Notes: generated by a model from the letters alone, not told the origin. Positions 43,702-53,288 are shown, counted from the first letter of the stretch. The stretch: 64,000 nucleotides of DNA from DAOUBP01 sp964474695 (GCA_964474695.1 CAYYTK010000024.1:8066-72065), one strand, 5' to 3'. Numbers and translations are program-made.

Positions 43702-46347
43702 TCATGGGTGCCGCCATTGGCGGCGCAGCAGCTTCTGCCGGCGCCGCCGCACGAGCAGAATGGCCAGGATCGTCGCCAACGCCGCGCCTGCGCCGACCAG
43801 GGCCGGCGATGCGGTCGCCGCAGCGCGGAAGTCGGTGACCGTCACCGAGTTCGGGCTGAAGGCGAACAGGTAGTCCTCCACCTCCCCCTCCGGCGCGGGG
43901 CCGGTGGCATTAAGTCCATCTGCTGAACTAAGTCGGAAGCGACCGTAGATGCTGTGGTTCGTGCCCCCGCCAAAGGTGCCGGCCGGCACGTCACAGGTCA
44001 CGACATGAGTCCCGGTTGCGAATGTGCCGTCCGGGATCGGCGTCCCGGCCGCATCGCGCAGCACGATAGGTTCCAGTCCGTTGCCGAAGTCCAGCCACGC
44101 CTGCACCACCCCAGGGCCGTTGGTGATGGTGAGCTCCAGGCGGCAGCCGTCGCCATCGGCAGCCAGGCCGTCCGTCCAGCCGCCCGCCGGTGCGTTGGGC
44201 GCGGCGAGCCGCACGACGCCGTCGTCCGCGTCGCCGTCCGCATACTGCCCCGGCTGAGCGCCGGCCTCGGCGGTGACGTTGGCGCCCAGCCGCAGGCTGC
44301 CCAGCGGGTGCCAGGCGGGCGTGTCGCCATCATAGGGAGCCGGCAGGTCGCCGTAGTCGCGCACCGTGGCCACCAGGCCGGCGTCGAGGGTCATGTCGAA
44401 CTGCGCGGGTACGGCCACGGCGGCGATCCGGCCGGTGGCCGGGTCAGGATCGCTGTCCAGGGCGCGATCGTCCCCCTGCCAGCGCGGGCTGAAGACGTAG
44501 CCCTGCGACAGCGCGAAGCCGATGCCGTAGACGCCCTGCTCCATGCCGAACTCGTACCAGCCCTCATAGGTAGGCATGCTCTCGATCACGGCGCCGGAGA
44601 ACGAGTAGAGCGTCACAGTCACCCCGTCCAGGCCCGGCTCGCCGGCCTCCTGGAGGCCGTCCGCGTCGTAGTCGAGCCACACGAAGTCGCCCAGGCTGCA
44701 CGGGTCGCCCAGTGGTGCCTGGTGCAGGCCCGCATCGATCGTGGCGTCATGCTGGCCGGCGACCAGGACGATAGCGGCCGTCCGGCCCGTAGCCGGGTCC
44801 GGGTTGCTGTCGCGCGCGGGGTCGCTGCCCTGACCGGCCGCGCTGAAGACGTAGCCTGGAGGAGTGCTGAAGCCGACTTGATACGTGCCCGCGACTAACC
44901 CGGTGAAGCTGTAGGCACCGTCCGCGTCCGTGACGGTGGTGGCCAACTCCTGGCCCGCACTGTCGTAGAGCGTGACCGTGACGCCGGCCAGGCCCGTCTC
45001 GCCGGCGCCCTGCACGCCGTCCAGGTCGGCGTCGTGCCAGACCCAGTCGCCCAGGCTGGCCGGTTCAGGTGTGAGGGTAGGGGTCGGCGTGGGAACCAGG
45101 TTGACGCCGGCGTCCCAGGTGAAGTCGTCCGCCGCCGGCAGCGTGATGAGCGGGGTGCGGCCGAGCGTGCCGTTGGGAGTGAAGTCGGAGTCGAGCGCAT
45201 CATTGCCGCCCTGGTCGACCGGGCTGAACTGCCAGGCGCTGCTCGCCAATTGCAGCTCGACGAAGTACTGCCCGCCGGCCGGTAGCCCGCAGAACTGGTA
45301 GCCGCCGCTGCTGGCGGTCGTCGTCGTGGCCAGCACGTTCGCCGCCGGGTCCAGCAGGCGCAGCGGCAGCCCGGCCAGCCCGCTCTCCCCCTTCTCCTGG
45401 ATGCCATCCCGGTCTGCGTCGTGCCACACGAAGTCGCCGAGGCAGTAGGTCGCCGGGGTCGCGGTGGCCGTCGGGGTTGCAGTGGCCGTCGCGGTGGGCG
45501 TGCGCGTGGGTGTGAAGGTCGCCGTCCGCGTGGCTGTCGGCGTCGGCGTGCGCGTCGCCGTGGCCGTCGGTGTGCGGGTCGGCGTGTGCGTTGGCGAAGA
45601 GGTGGCGGTAGCCGTCAGCGTCCAGGTCGGCGTGTAAGTCGCCGTCGCGGTGCGCGTCGGTGTGGGCGTGTTGGTCGGCCCGCTCCCGCAGCACAACAGG
45701 TTCTCGACGCTGCACACCACCGGATCGCCCAGCACGTTGACGTTGACCCACGATCCCAGGTTGTTCGGCGTGTAGCGGCAATCCGCCTGGTCCGCGTTGC
45801 CGCCCACGTCGGTCACCCAGCGCGCATCCCCGAAGCTGTGGGCGCGCGTCTGCTCGCAGCGGTAGATCTCGATCTTCCAGTTGTTGGTGGCGTCGACCAC
45901 CGCGTTCAGGTGCCAGGTCACGGAGCCGCCGGCCGGCACGGTGACCGGGCAGCCGCTGTTCGTGCTGCCGCCGTAGCACTGCGCCCAGCGGCCCCACATG
46001 CTGTCGTAGGCCCAGAAGGTGACCGCCGCGCTGCAGCTGTTGAACAGCTCGATCAGGCCGACCTCCGTATCCGGCGCGAGCGCGGGCGCCTCGCTCAGCA
46101 GCGGTGCAGTGGTGCGGTCGCGCCACGCCGGCGACACCTGAGCGGCCGCATGGGTCAGCACGTAGGCGCAGTCCTGGCCCGCCGGGTTGACGATCCGTTG
46201 CGCAACCACCGCCTGCGAGCCGGCCGGAACAAGGTCTTGCGCTACGGCTGCGCCCGGGAAGTCCGGAGCAGCGGCCGCGCCGGTGGTCAGGATCATGCCG
46301 AGCAGCAGGACACCCAAGATGGTAAGTGCAGATGGTGTGCGGATCAT
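43702..46347 (-). CDS. large SdrD-type surface protein with Thr-Pro stalk
   Basis: 881 residues from the ATG at 46347, preceded by GGAGGAGGAG. Signal peptide ending near GAAAAPDF. A cysteine-bearing N-terminal domain is followed by a Thr/Pro-rich stalk (TPTRTATATYTPTWT-like, about 80 residues). Three SdrD B-type repeats follow (LGDFVWHDADRDGIQE, LGDWVWHDADLDGVQG, LGDFVWLDYDADGLQE). A domain with GEVEDYLFAF comes next, then one transmembrane helix with a basic end (LVRRRRQKLLRR). A cell-surface adhesin or pilus-associated tip or base protein is likely. Confidence 0.88.
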   Translation of the reverse strand: MIRTPSALTILGVLLLGMILTTGAAAAPDFPGAAVAQDLVPAGSQAVVAQRIVNPAGQDCAYVLTHAAAQVSPAWRDRTTAPLLSEAPALAPDTEVGLIELFNSCSAAVTFWAYDSMWGRWAQCYGGSTNSGCPVTVPAGGSVTWHLNAVVDATNNWKIEIYRCEQTRAHSFGDARWVTDVGGNADQADCRYTPNNLGSWVNVNVLGDPVVCSVENLLCCGSGPTNTPTPTRTATATYTPTWTLTATATSSPTHTPTRTPTATATRTPTPTATRTATFTPTRTPTATATATPTATATPATYCLGDFVWHDADRDGIQEKGESGLAGLPLRLLDPAANVLATTTTASSGGYQFCGLPAGGQYFVELQLASSAWQFSPVDQGGNDALDSDFTPNGTLGRTPLITLPAADDFTWDAGVNLVPTPTPTLTPEPASLGDWVWHDADLDGVQGAGETGLAGVTVTLYDSAGQELATTVTDADGAYSFTGLVAGTYQVGFSTPPGYVFSAAGQGSDPARDSNPDPATGRTAAIVLVAGQHDATIDAGLHQAPLGDPCSLGDFVWLDYDADGLQEAGEPGLDGVTVTLYSFSGAVIESMPTYEGWYEFGMEQGVYGIGFALSQGYVFSPRWQGDDRALDSDPDPATGRIAAVAVPAQFDMTLDAGLVATVRDYGDLPAPYDGDTPAWHPLGSLRLGANVTAEAGAQPGQYADGDADDGVVRLAAPNAPAGGWTDGLAADGDGCRLELTITNGPGVVQAWLDFGNGLEPIVLRDAAGTPIPDGTFATGTHVVTCDVPAGTFGGGTNHSIYGRFRLSSADGLNATGPAPEGEVEDYLFAFSPNSVTVTDFRAAATASPALVGAGAALATILAILLVRRRRQKLLRRQWRHP

Positions 46348-46407
46348 GGCTCCTCCTCCAGGTGCAGGATAGCCTCCGGGGTCAACTGGCCCCGGAGGCC
46401 AACTCAC

Positions 46408-46707
46408 TTACGGCAGTCGCGGCCGCGGCAGCGGCGGCAGCTTGGTTGGGGGCGGGCACTTGAAGATGAACACACCGTCCACCAGCATGCGCGCCGGCGT
46501 CGGGCAGTCTGGGGTGGCCAGCCGCACGTACTGGCCGTCGATGAAGGCGCCCTGCGGCAGGCCGCCGGACGACGCGGTGTAGACCATAGACATGGGCCGG
46601 CTGGTGGTCGGGACGTTGCCGGCGGCCAGCGCCGGGGCGACCGACGTGGCGAGCAGCAGGACGACCAGGGCCACCAGGGCTACAGCGGAATGTTTCGGAT
46701 GTTGCAT
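46408..46707 (-). CDS. small secreted Pro-rich protein
   Basis: 99 residues. Signal peptide ending near SVAPALAAG. The mature part has two cysteines (DCPTP, FKCPPP) that could form a disulphide, and a Pro-rich end (KLPPLPRPRLP). It lies just before the surface-protein gene in the operon. Function unknown. Confidence 0.65.
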   Translation of the reverse strand: MQHPKHSAVALVALVVLLLATSVAPALAAGNVPTTSRPMSMVYTASSGGLPQGAFIDGQYVRLATPDCPTPARMLVDGVFIFKCPPPTKLPPLPRPRLP

Positions 46708-46778
46708 ACGGCTACTCTCCTTGCAGATATGAACACGAGATAGGCCACCGGCAGGCCGGACGCCTGCCGGTCGGGCGG

Positions 46779-47297
46779 TTACTTCTCCGGCGCGGGTGCC
46801 GCAGCATCCAGATGGCGCGGCGGCGGTTCGAGCACGCAGGGTGTCGGGGTCGCTGCGCTCACCCGCGGCACGCCGGGCTTGAGCGGTTCCGCCGTCGGCC
46901 GGGCGACATCGCGTTGCGTGCCACCTGCCGCAGTGGCAGCCGGGCGCGCGACCTCAGGACGCGCGCCAGTGACTGCGGCGACGGGCAGCCCATCCCGCGC
47001 GGCCCCAGGCCGGCTCTCTTCAGCCGCGCTTGACACAGCAGCAGCCGGTGGCGGGACCACCGGACGGGGCAGATTCACGGTCGGTGCGCGACGCGCCGGT
47101 GCAGCCGGCGGCAGGCGCGTGGCGGTGGACGGCGCCGGCTCGACTGCCGGCGCGGGCTGCGTAGTCCCCCCTATCAGCACGGTCTCGTGCGGCGCGACCG
47201 GCCGCGTGACCTGTTCCAGTGGCGCTATCTGTCCACCGGCCAGGCCCGCGCCGATCAGCAACCCGAGCGCCGCAACGAGACCCCAAATCAAACGCAT
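46779..47297 (-). CDS. secreted Pro/Ala-rich protein
   Basis: 172 residues. A signal peptide or anchor at residues 3-22 is followed by a low-complexity Pro/Ala/Val chain with a single cysteine near the C-terminus (TPCVLEPPP). It resembles a periplasmic or wall-spanning linker. Ribosome binding site AGGAGG precedes the ATG. Function unknown. Confidence 0.65.
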   Translation of the reverse strand: MRLIWGLVAALGLLIGAGLAGGQIAPLEQVTRPVAPHETVLIGGTTQPAPAVEPAPSTATRLPPAAPARRAPTVNLPRPVVPPPAAAVSSAAEESRPGAARDGLPVAAVTGARPEVARPAATAAGGTQRDVARPTAEPLKPGVPRVSAATPTPCVLEPPPRHLDAAAPAPEK

Positions 47298-47310
47298 CAG
47301 CTTCCTCCTG

Positions 47311-47535
47311 TCAGTGCAGGTGCGTGGGCAAGTGATGCTCCGCTTGCCCGGTCGATCCAGCGTCAGCTACATCATGCTTTGGTAAGCCACCTCCTTCCTC
47401 GTCTGCCGCACCCGGGGCCGGGTTACCGGCCCGGCACTGACGGATGCTCAGCATACGCGCTCGCATGCGTCCATAAGCCAGGCGCATCAGCCGCGCCCGG
47501 TCGTAAGGATCTTTCGGAATATGGGCGCCGCCCAC
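47311..47535 (-). CDS. small hypothetical protein after tadC
   Basis: 74 residues from a GTG at 47535, with GAGGT between it and the tadC stop. The first third (HIPKDPYDRARLMRLAYGRMRARM) is a basic helix; the rest is low complexity. The coding claim rests on position, start context and the first helix only. Confidence 0.4.
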   Translation of the reverse strand: MGGAHIPKDPYDRARLMRLAYGRMRARMLSIRQCRAGNPAPGAADEEGGGLPKHDVADAGSTGQAEHHLPTHLH

Positions 47536-47542
47536 GTCAACC

Positions 47543-48421
47543 TCAGAGCGCGTTGATCACCGGCAGCAGCAGCGGCACCAGGATCAGGAACATGAACGGC
47601 AGAAAGAAGAACAGCACGGTCGGCACGGCCAGCCGGCTCTCCAGCGCCTCGGCCTCGCGCAGCGAGCGGTCCTTGTAAGCAATGATGAGCGTGCGCGCCA
47701 GGCCTTCCATCAGCTCCGGCCCGGCCACGCCGGTGCGCGACGCCTGGTCGATCTGCGCCGCAAACGCCTTGACCGGCGGCAGGTCGTAGCGGTTGACCAC
47801 CTCGACCAGGACCCCCGCCACGTTCTCGCGGCTGAAGAGCGGCCGGCCGCTGGTGCGCGCCTCCTCGACCGCCCGCCGCAGCAGGTTGCCCAGCGGCCCG
47901 CCGAACTCCGCCGCGCGCGCCAGCGCCCGGTCGGGTGGGTTGCCGGCGCTCATCTCGGCCGCCATCAGCGCGGCCAGGTCGGGCAGGCTGCGCTGCACCC
48001 GCCGGCGCACCGCGTTGCCCTGGCTGCGCAGGCGCGCGAAGGGCGCGACCGCGCCCAGCAACGCCGCGGCGACGAGCGCAGGCACGCCGGTGACCACGGG
48101 CAGCAGCAGGCCCAGGCCGCCAAACACGATGGCCAGGCCCCAGATCGCCGCGGCCGAAGGCGCATCGCCGACCAGCAGCAGCCAGCGGCGGTGGGCCTCC
48201 ACGTCCACCAGCCCGCCCAGCGCCGGGAAGCGGTTCAGCGCCGCGCCCCCGACCTGCTCGAACGCGTTGCCCTCCGCGCGGCCCAGATAGCCAGCCACGA
48301 CGGAGCCGGGCGTGCGCGAGAAGGCGAAATCGGTGCGGGCGGCGAGCAGCGCCACCAACAGGCCGGCGCACAGGGCCGTCCCGGCCACCAGGAGCTGCTG
48401 GGTGAGATAGGTAGATGGCAT
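47543..48421 (-). CDS. tadC: TadC-like inner membrane pilus protein
   Basis: 292 residues. Two N-terminal and two C-terminal membrane helices enclose the T2SF domain (SLPDLAALMAAEMSAGNPPDRAL..., then GVAGPELMEGLARTL). The last helix FFFLPFMFLILVPLLLPVI is typical. It forms the inner membrane platform of the Tad machine with TadB, whose gene is one base upstream. Confidence 0.9.
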   Translation of the reverse strand: MPSTYLTQQLLVAGTALCAGLLVALLAARTDFAFSRTPGSVVAGYLGRAEGNAFEQVGGAALNRFPALGGLVDVEAHRRWLLLVGDAPSAAAIWGLAIVFGGLGLLLPVVTGVPALVAAALLGAVAPFARLRSQGNAVRRRVQRSLPDLAALMAAEMSAGNPPDRALARAAEFGGPLGNLLRRAVEEARTSGRPLFSRENVAGVLVEVVNRYDLPPVKAFAAQIDQASRTGVAGPELMEGLARTLIIAYKDRSLREAEALESRLAVPTVLFFFLPFMFLILVPLLLPVINAL

Positions 48422-48422
48422 C

Positions 48423-49355
48423 TCACGCCTCCAGTGCGTCGTTGATCATGCCGTTCAGGAACACGTACCCGAACGCCATCGCCGCGAGCGACGCGCCCGC
48501 GACCAGCTGCGCGGTCGGCGCGGCGAAGCCGGCCCGGATGCTGGGCGAGGAGAGCATCATGCCCAGCACGATGCCCATGATGACCAGCATGGTCAGCACC
48601 GCCCCCCGCGCGGCCTCGGCCTTGGAACCGGCCACCGCCCGCGCCTCCAGGATCGCGGACAGCTCGTCGGCGGTCGTGGTGAACGCCACCGCGAAGCCCG
48701 TGCCGCCGGTCTCGGCCAGCCGGCCGATCTCGTACAAGACCAGGCCCAGCAGCGGCGTGATCTGCATCGCTTCGGCGCGGGCCTTCTCCAGATAGGCGCT
48801 GCCTTCCAGCCGCAGGCCTTTCAGCAGCCGCGCCAGCCACAGCCGCAGGACGCTGCCCTCGGCCAGGTTGCCCACCACCTCCTCGACCGCTTTGAGCGGC
48901 GCCTGGGTGACGAGCAACTGCCCGCCGAGCTGGCTGACGAAGAGCGGCAGGTCGGCCTCGACCGCCAGCCGCGCCTTGCGCCAGCGGCCCTTCAGAAACG
49001 TATCGGCCAGGATGTAGCCCAGCGCGGCCAACCCCAGCGCGGGGATGAGCGGCAGCCCCATCAGCAGCGCCAGCAGCCACGGCGCGACCGCGCCGCCGAT
49101 CTGCGCGGCCAGGACGAGCCGCCGCGGCAGTAGGCCCAGCGCGGCGTTGATGCCGGCGGCTTCGGCGTCGGCCTCGGGGGCCGGTTGGACCGCGGCGGGC
49201 GCCATGTAGCCCGCCACGACCTGGCCCGGGCCGCGGCCGAACGACACCCGGCTCGCCACGGCGGCGACCGTGCTCCCGGCCGCGATGGCCAGCGCCAGCA
49301 CCAGGAGCGGCTGGAGCAGCGGATTCCCCAGCAGTCCTCGAATCAACTCTTGCAT
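48423..49355 (-). CDS. tadB: TadB-like inner membrane pilus protein
   Basis: 310 residues with the same T2SF layout as TadC (DLPLFVSQLGGQLLVTQAPLKAVEEV, GGTGFAVAFTTTADEL). Shorter N-terminus, helices at both ends. Forms the platform on which the CpaF motor acts. Confidence 0.9.
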   Translation of the reverse strand: MQELIRGLLGNPLLQPLLVLALAIAAGSTVAAVASRVSFGRGPGQVVAGYMAPAAVQPAPEADAEAAGINAALGLLPRRLVLAAQIGGAVAPWLLALLMGLPLIPALGLAALGYILADTFLKGRWRKARLAVEADLPLFVSQLGGQLLVTQAPLKAVEEVVGNLAEGSVLRLWLARLLKGLRLEGSAYLEKARAEAMQITPLLGLVLYEIGRLAETGGTGFAVAFTTTADELSAILEARAVAGSKAEAARGAVLTMLVIMGIVLGMMLSSPSIRAGFAAPTAQLVAGASLAAMAFGYVFLNGMINDALEA

Positions 49356-49373
49356 AAACAGACCTCCCCCTTC

Positions 49374-49583
49374 TCAGGCCCAGGCCCGGCGCACGGGCCA
49401 AGTCAAGATGACGGCCGCGATCGTCACCCCCAGAATGCCGACGACCGGAACTTCCAGCAGTGTCCCTGTCAGGCAGATGGCCACGGGCCAGACCACTTGC
49501 AGGGTCCTGGGGCGCCAGGATGGGCAAGCCAGCGCCAGCCCGATCGCCGCAGCCAGCAAAATCAGAAACCGATAGACCGTCAT
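49374..49583 (-). CDS. small two-helix membrane protein
   Basis: 69 residues from the ATG at 49583; a start 12 bases upstream would take repeat e into the protein. Two hydrophobic helices (YRFLILLAAAIGLALA and VVGILGVTIAAVIL) with little else. It lies between cpaF and tadB, so it is probably a pilus accessory. Confidence 0.6.
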   Translation of the reverse strand: MTVYRFLILLAAAIGLALACPSWRPRTLQVVWPVAICLTGTLLEVPVVGILGVTIAAVILTWPVRRAWA

Positions 49584-49624
49584 TGCTCCTGACACCTGCC
49601 CCCTGATCCCTGACGCCTGCCCTC
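49584..49624. repeat. heptamer array e (single arm)
   Basis: On the minus strand GCGTCAG, GGATCAG, GGGGCAG, GTGTCAG start at the cpaF stop codon and fill the gap up to the next ATG. No complementary arm was found. Confidence 0.75.
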
Positions 49625-50861
49625 ACTCCCGCCGCCGGCTCGGCGCCTTGAGCTCGGCCTCGCCCGGCAGCCAGAGCGGCTCCAGCCGCACGTTGCCGCC
49701 GGACGTCAGCCCGCCGACCTCCCAGGCGCCCAGCGCCACCCGCCGTCCCTCGCGCCAGCCGACCTGGACGATCAGGTCGATCGCCTCGGTGAACATCCCT
49801 TTGGCCGCCTCCGCGCGCACGTTGGCGTCGGAGTTCATGATGATGCCGATACGGTGCACCGCGTGCTCCGGCCCGTCGGCGTGGAAGGTGGTCAGGCCCG
49901 CGTGGTCGCTCATCATGGCCCGGAACAGCGACAGTGCCGCGTCCCCCTTGCGCACCTCGCCGACGATCAGGTGGCTGGGCGCCAGGCGCAGCGCGTCGTC
50001 CACGCCGTGCCTGACCTCGTAGGCCGGCACGGTTGAGCCGGGCGGCGCAGGCCGCGCTTCCAGCGTGGTCACGTTGGGATGCGGCAGCCAGATCTCCTCC
50101 GGGTCCTCGACCTTGACGACGCGGGCGTCCAGCGGCACGCCGTGGCAGAGCGCCGACAGCAGTGTGGTCTTGCCCGTGCCCGTGCCGCCGATGACCATCA
50201 CCCGCAGCCGGCGGCCCACCGCATCCAGCAGCGCATCCATGACCGGCGGGGTGAAGACGCCCCACGCCACGACCTGCGCCGGCGTCACCGGCAGCGGCTC
50301 AAAGAGCCGGATCGCCAGCGTCGGGTAGCCGCCGCCCGGCGCGATGCAGGGGTGCAGGACCTTGACGCGCGCGCCGCCGAAGCCGATCTCCCGGTCGCGC
50401 GGCAGCTTGGTGTCCACCGACGGTGTGGCTTCCGAGCAGGCCCGGCCCTCCGGGGCGAGCAACGCCTCGACGGCTCGCCACACCTCTTCTTTGGTCGGGG
50501 CCAGGTATTCCAGCCGCGCAAACGCCATCGCGGTCTTGCGCCGCGTCCACACCGCGCCGTCGGCGTTGACCAGCACGTCGGTGTACTCGGTGCAGTGCGG
50601 CGGGAACAGAGCGTCCAGGAAGCCCAGGCCGCCGACCCGCGCCACCACCCGGTTGACCATCCCCTGCAGCTGGTTGTTGTCGGGCTGCGGCCCGCCCACC
50701 GCGCGCAGCCCGTTGCGCACCGCCGCCTCGGCCCGCCGGCCTACTTCGGCCCGGTTGCGCAGTTCAGCCAGCGACAGGCTCGACAGCTCCTTGCTGGCGC
50801 TCTCGACCACCGCCGTGACCTGCTCCGGCGTCAGCGCGTTCTGTACCGCTCCCCAGCTCAT
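49623..50861 (-). CDS. cpaF: CpaF/TadA-type secretion ATPase
   Basis: 412 residues. P-loop VIGGTGTGKTTLL (K231), Asp box and Walker B region (HLIVGEVRKGDAALSLFRAM), His box DHAGLTTFHADG, and the N-terminal LSxxELRNRAE helix region of the TadA/VirB11 superfamily. It powers pilus assembly or substrate export with TadB and TadC. It is a little shorter than many CpaF proteins at the N-terminus. Confidence 0.93.
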   Translation of the reverse strand: MSWGAVQNALTPEQVTAVVESASKELSSLSLAELRNRAEVGRRAEAAVRNGLRAVGGPQPDNNQLQGMVNRVVARVGGLGFLDALFPPHCTEYTDVLVNADGAVWTRRKTAMAFARLEYLAPTKEEVWRAVEALLAPEGRACSEATPSVDTKLPRDREIGFGGARVKVLHPCIAPGGGYPTLAIRLFEPLPVTPAQVVAWGVFTPPVMDALLDAVGRRLRVMVIGGTGTGKTTLLSALCHGVPLDARVVKVEDPEEIWLPHPNVTTLEARPAPPGSTVPAYEVRHGVDDALRLAPSHLIVGEVRKGDAALSLFRAMMSDHAGLTTFHADGPEHAVHRIGIIMNSDANVRAEAAKGMFTEAIDLIVQVGWREGRRVALGAWEVGGLTSGGNVRLEPLWLPGEAELKAPSRRRE

Positions 50862-50870
50862 AGTCACCTC

Positions 50871-50946
50871 AAGTCAGAAGGATGAAGGCGGAAGGATGAA
50901 GAACCGCTAATCTCCTTCAGCCTTCATACTTCAGCCTTCATCCTTA
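50871..50946. repeat. heptamer-built inverted repeat f
   Basis: On the minus strand, starting at the cpaE TAA, units AAGGATG, AAGGCTG, AAGTATG, AAGGCTG are followed by a short loop and then CTTCATC, CTTCCGC, CTTCATC. The unit differs from GNNNCAG but the architecture is the same. Confidence 0.85.
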
Positions 50947-52260
50947 CATGCGTATCCGGATCGGCCCCAGGTGGATCACCCGGCCGGGTCGGGCGGCGTC
51001 GGGCAGGATCGGCGGCGGGCCGGCGAAGAGCAGGTCGCCCAGCGTCTTGGCAGCCCGGCGCACCTCGTCGGACCGGAAGTAGGCCGGCTTGCCCTCATTC
51101 GCCGCGGCCTCCACCTGCGGGTCGTCGGCGATCGCCGCGGCCAGCGACGGGAAGTCGCGCTTGGCGCGGCGCGCCTCGGAGCCCGCGGTCGCCACTTCAT
51201 TGGGCGACAGGGTGCTCTGGCGCACGCCGTTGACCACCAGGTGGATCGCCTCCGGCGGGATGCGGTGCTGGCCCGCCATCACGTCGTGGATCACGCGCGT
51301 GCCCTCGGCCGCGGCCAGCACCCCCGGCACGTCGGGCCGCGCCACCAGCACCAGGGTGTTGGCCGCGCTGAGCGCGGCCGCGGCCAGCTCCTGCGCCGAG
51401 ACGTCGAAGATCACCGGCACGAAGCCGGCCTGCGCGGCCGTGTAGGCCAGGCTGCCCAGCGCCTTCGGCCCGGAGAGCGCCTCCAGGTTGTAGTTCATCA
51501 GGCTCATCAGGTCGGGGAACCCGGCCAGCAGGCTGACGCCGTGCACGTTGCGCACGCAGGCGCGCAGGCCGTCCACGGTCGGGTTCGTGGTCCAGGCGAC
51601 CAGGTTGGGCTCCGGCGCGTTCAGCCCCGCCATCAAGGGCAGCGGGTCGGGCGCGCCGAGGCCGACGAGCAGCGCGGGCAGGCGGCGAGAAGCGGCTTCC
51701 AGCGCCAGCGCCAGGGCGAGGGTGGACTTGCCCACCCCGCCCTGCGGCGACCACACCGCGATGGCCCGCCAGCCGATCATGGCCCCGCCCGGGGACTGGA
51801 ACGGCAGGAACGCGTCCCGGCCGCCGGGGTTCAGGCTCGCCTGGCGGCGCAGCAGCACTGCGGCGTAGATCTGCCCGGCGAGCGCAGTCAGGTTGACCTC
51901 GCCGACCAGCGCCTCCTTGACGCACGGCAGCCCGCGCACCGCCGCGACCTGGTTCTCCGGCACGTTGGCGGGCAGCAGCACGTAGCAGACGCCGGGATAC
52001 TCGCCGAAGATATCCTTCAGCTCGGTCGGGCCGCTGAAGACCTGGCCCTCGATGACCGCGGCTTCGGGCTGCATGGCGAGCTTGGCGCGCGTGTCGTCCG
52101 CGCTGGTCGCCATGGCCAGCACCTGGAAGCGCGCGTCCTTGACCAGCAGGCCGTAGAGCGCCTGGGCGCGCGCCGGCTCGCCCGCCACCAGGATCGTGAC
52201 GGGCCGCTCGCCGGGGATCGGGCCGGCCGCCGGGGCCGGCCGCGTGAAGCCCCACGTCAT
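50944..52260 (-). CDS. cpaE: CpaE/TadZ-like localisation ATPase
   Basis: 438 residues. An N-terminal receiver-like domain (PVTILVAGEPARAQALYGLLVKD) is followed by a MinD/ParA-type ATPase with P-loop SPQGGVGKSTLALALA (K about 176) and a strand IFDVSAQELAAAAL. It places the Tad machine at its site in the cell. An Ala/Gly-rich tail ends in IHLGPIRIRM. Confidence 0.9.
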   Translation of the reverse strand: MTWGFTRPAPAAGPIPGERPVTILVAGEPARAQALYGLLVKDARFQVLAMATSADDTRAKLAMQPEAAVIEGQVFSGPTELKDIFGEYPGVCYVLLPANVPENQVAAVRGLPCVKEALVGEVNLTALAGQIYAAVLLRRQASLNPGGRDAFLPFQSPGGAMIGWRAIAVWSPQGGVGKSTLALALALEAASRRLPALLVGLGAPDPLPLMAGLNAPEPNLVAWTTNPTVDGLRACVRNVHGVSLLAGFPDLMSLMNYNLEALSGPKALGSLAYTAAQAGFVPVIFDVSAQELAAAALSAANTLVLVARPDVPGVLAAAEGTRVIHDVMAGQHRIPPEAIHLVVNGVRQSTLSPNEVATAGSEARRAKRDFPSLAAAIADDPQVEAAANEGKPAYFRSDEVRRAAKTLGDLLFAGPPPILPDAARPGRVIHLGPIRIRM

Positions 52261-52274
52261 GGTCGCCTCCTGCG

Positions 52275-53276
52275 CTATTTGCCGGCCCTGCCGGGGGTGG
52301 GCGTCGGCGCCGGCGTCGGCCGGGCGTGCTCCACGTCCGCCGCGAGGTCCGCCAGCGAGAGCCCGCTGGTCGTGTACGGCTCGGCGTGCTCCGGCGCCAG
52401 CACCAGGGTGAAGGACGCGTCGGTCGCGTTGAGCGCGGCCAGCAGCTCCACCGGCACCAGTAGGCGCTCGATGATCTGCGGGCGCTGCGCGTCAGCGGCA
52501 GCCGCCCCACCCGGCGCCTTGCCCCCGGCGAGCAGCCCCAGCGTGTCCGAGACCGGCACGGTCGTCGTGATCATCTGATAGGTGATCGAGATCGGCTTGG
52601 TGCTCGCGGCGAGTACGATCACGCCCTCGCGCAGGTTTGTGGCGGTCGTCGGCGAAGAACTCGACGCGGCGGGCTGCGCGGCGAGCAGGCCGGTGTTCGA
52701 CTTGCCCTGGCCGCCGCTGACCGTTGCGGAGGCCGTCACGGGCGTGTAGGGCCGCGCCTGGAACTCCGGCGGCACGTAGAGCACCCGCACCCCTTCCAAG
52801 AGCGCCTTGGCGTAGACGGTGCGCACGGGGGCCGCGATCACGCCCGGCTGGATGTCCGCCGGGTCCTGCGTCTGCCCGGCCAGCGTCGCCACCACGCCTA
52901 CGGTCATGCCGGGCCGCAGCAGGCCGGCCAGGCCGGTATCGGCCTTGACCTGCACCGCGATGCCCCGCTCGTCCGGCTTGAGGCTCACGGCCGGCCCTAA
53001 GTGCCGGGCGGTCACCGGCTCGCCCGCGAAGCGCACCACCGCCAGCGACTGGCCCACCAGCGCCGCCGGGTCGGCCAGCGCGTCGGCCGGCGCCTGGCTG
53101 GCCGGCAGCGTCGCGGTCGTCAGGTCGGACGCGGCCAGCGCCAGGCCCGCGCCCAGGTCGCGCGCGGCCACGACCACGGTCTTTTGCGGCTCCTCTTTCG
53201 GCCACAGCACCAGCGCCAGCAGGGCGCAGGTGATCACGCCCAGGGCCAACGGTAGGCCCACTCCTTTTCTGCGCAT
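52275..53276 (-). CDS. cpaB: CpaB/RcpC-like pilus assembly protein
   Basis: 333 residues. Membrane helix (LPLALGVITCALLALVLW), SAF domain (VVVAARDLGAGLALAASDL) and RcpC domain (ISITYQMITTTVPVS...). A long insert, Ser/Gly/Thr-rich (about residues 180-210), interrupts it. Typical CpaB partner of CpaE and CpaF. Confidence 0.88.
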   Translation of the reverse strand: MRRKGVGLPLALGVITCALLALVLWPKEEPQKTVVVAARDLGAGLALAASDLTTATLPASQAPADALADPAALVGQSLAVVRFAGEPVTARHLGPAVSLKPDERGIAVQVKADTGLAGLLRPGMTVGVVATLAGQTQDPADIQPGVIAAPVRTVYAKALLEGVRVLYVPPEFQARPYTPVTASATVSGGQGKSNTGLLAAQPAASSSSPTTATNLREGVIVLAASTKPISITYQMITTTVPVSDTLGLLAGGKAPGGAAAADAQRPQIIERLLVPVELLAALNATDASFTLVLAPEHAEPYTTSGLSLADLAADVEHARPTPAPTPTPGRAGK

Positions 53277-53288
53277 CTTCCTCTCCTT

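Noticed and set aside
48235..50265. 676-codon minus-strand frame across tadB/cpaF
   Set aside because: It is an out-of-frame shadow of tadB and cpaF. The product is Gly/Arg/Ala low complexity, as expected from GC-rich codons, while the real frames show clear TadB and CpaF motifs.
50971..52578. 535-codon plus-strand frame opposite cpaE
   Set aside because: Antisense shadow; the sense strand carries the MinD-type P-loop and receiver domain.
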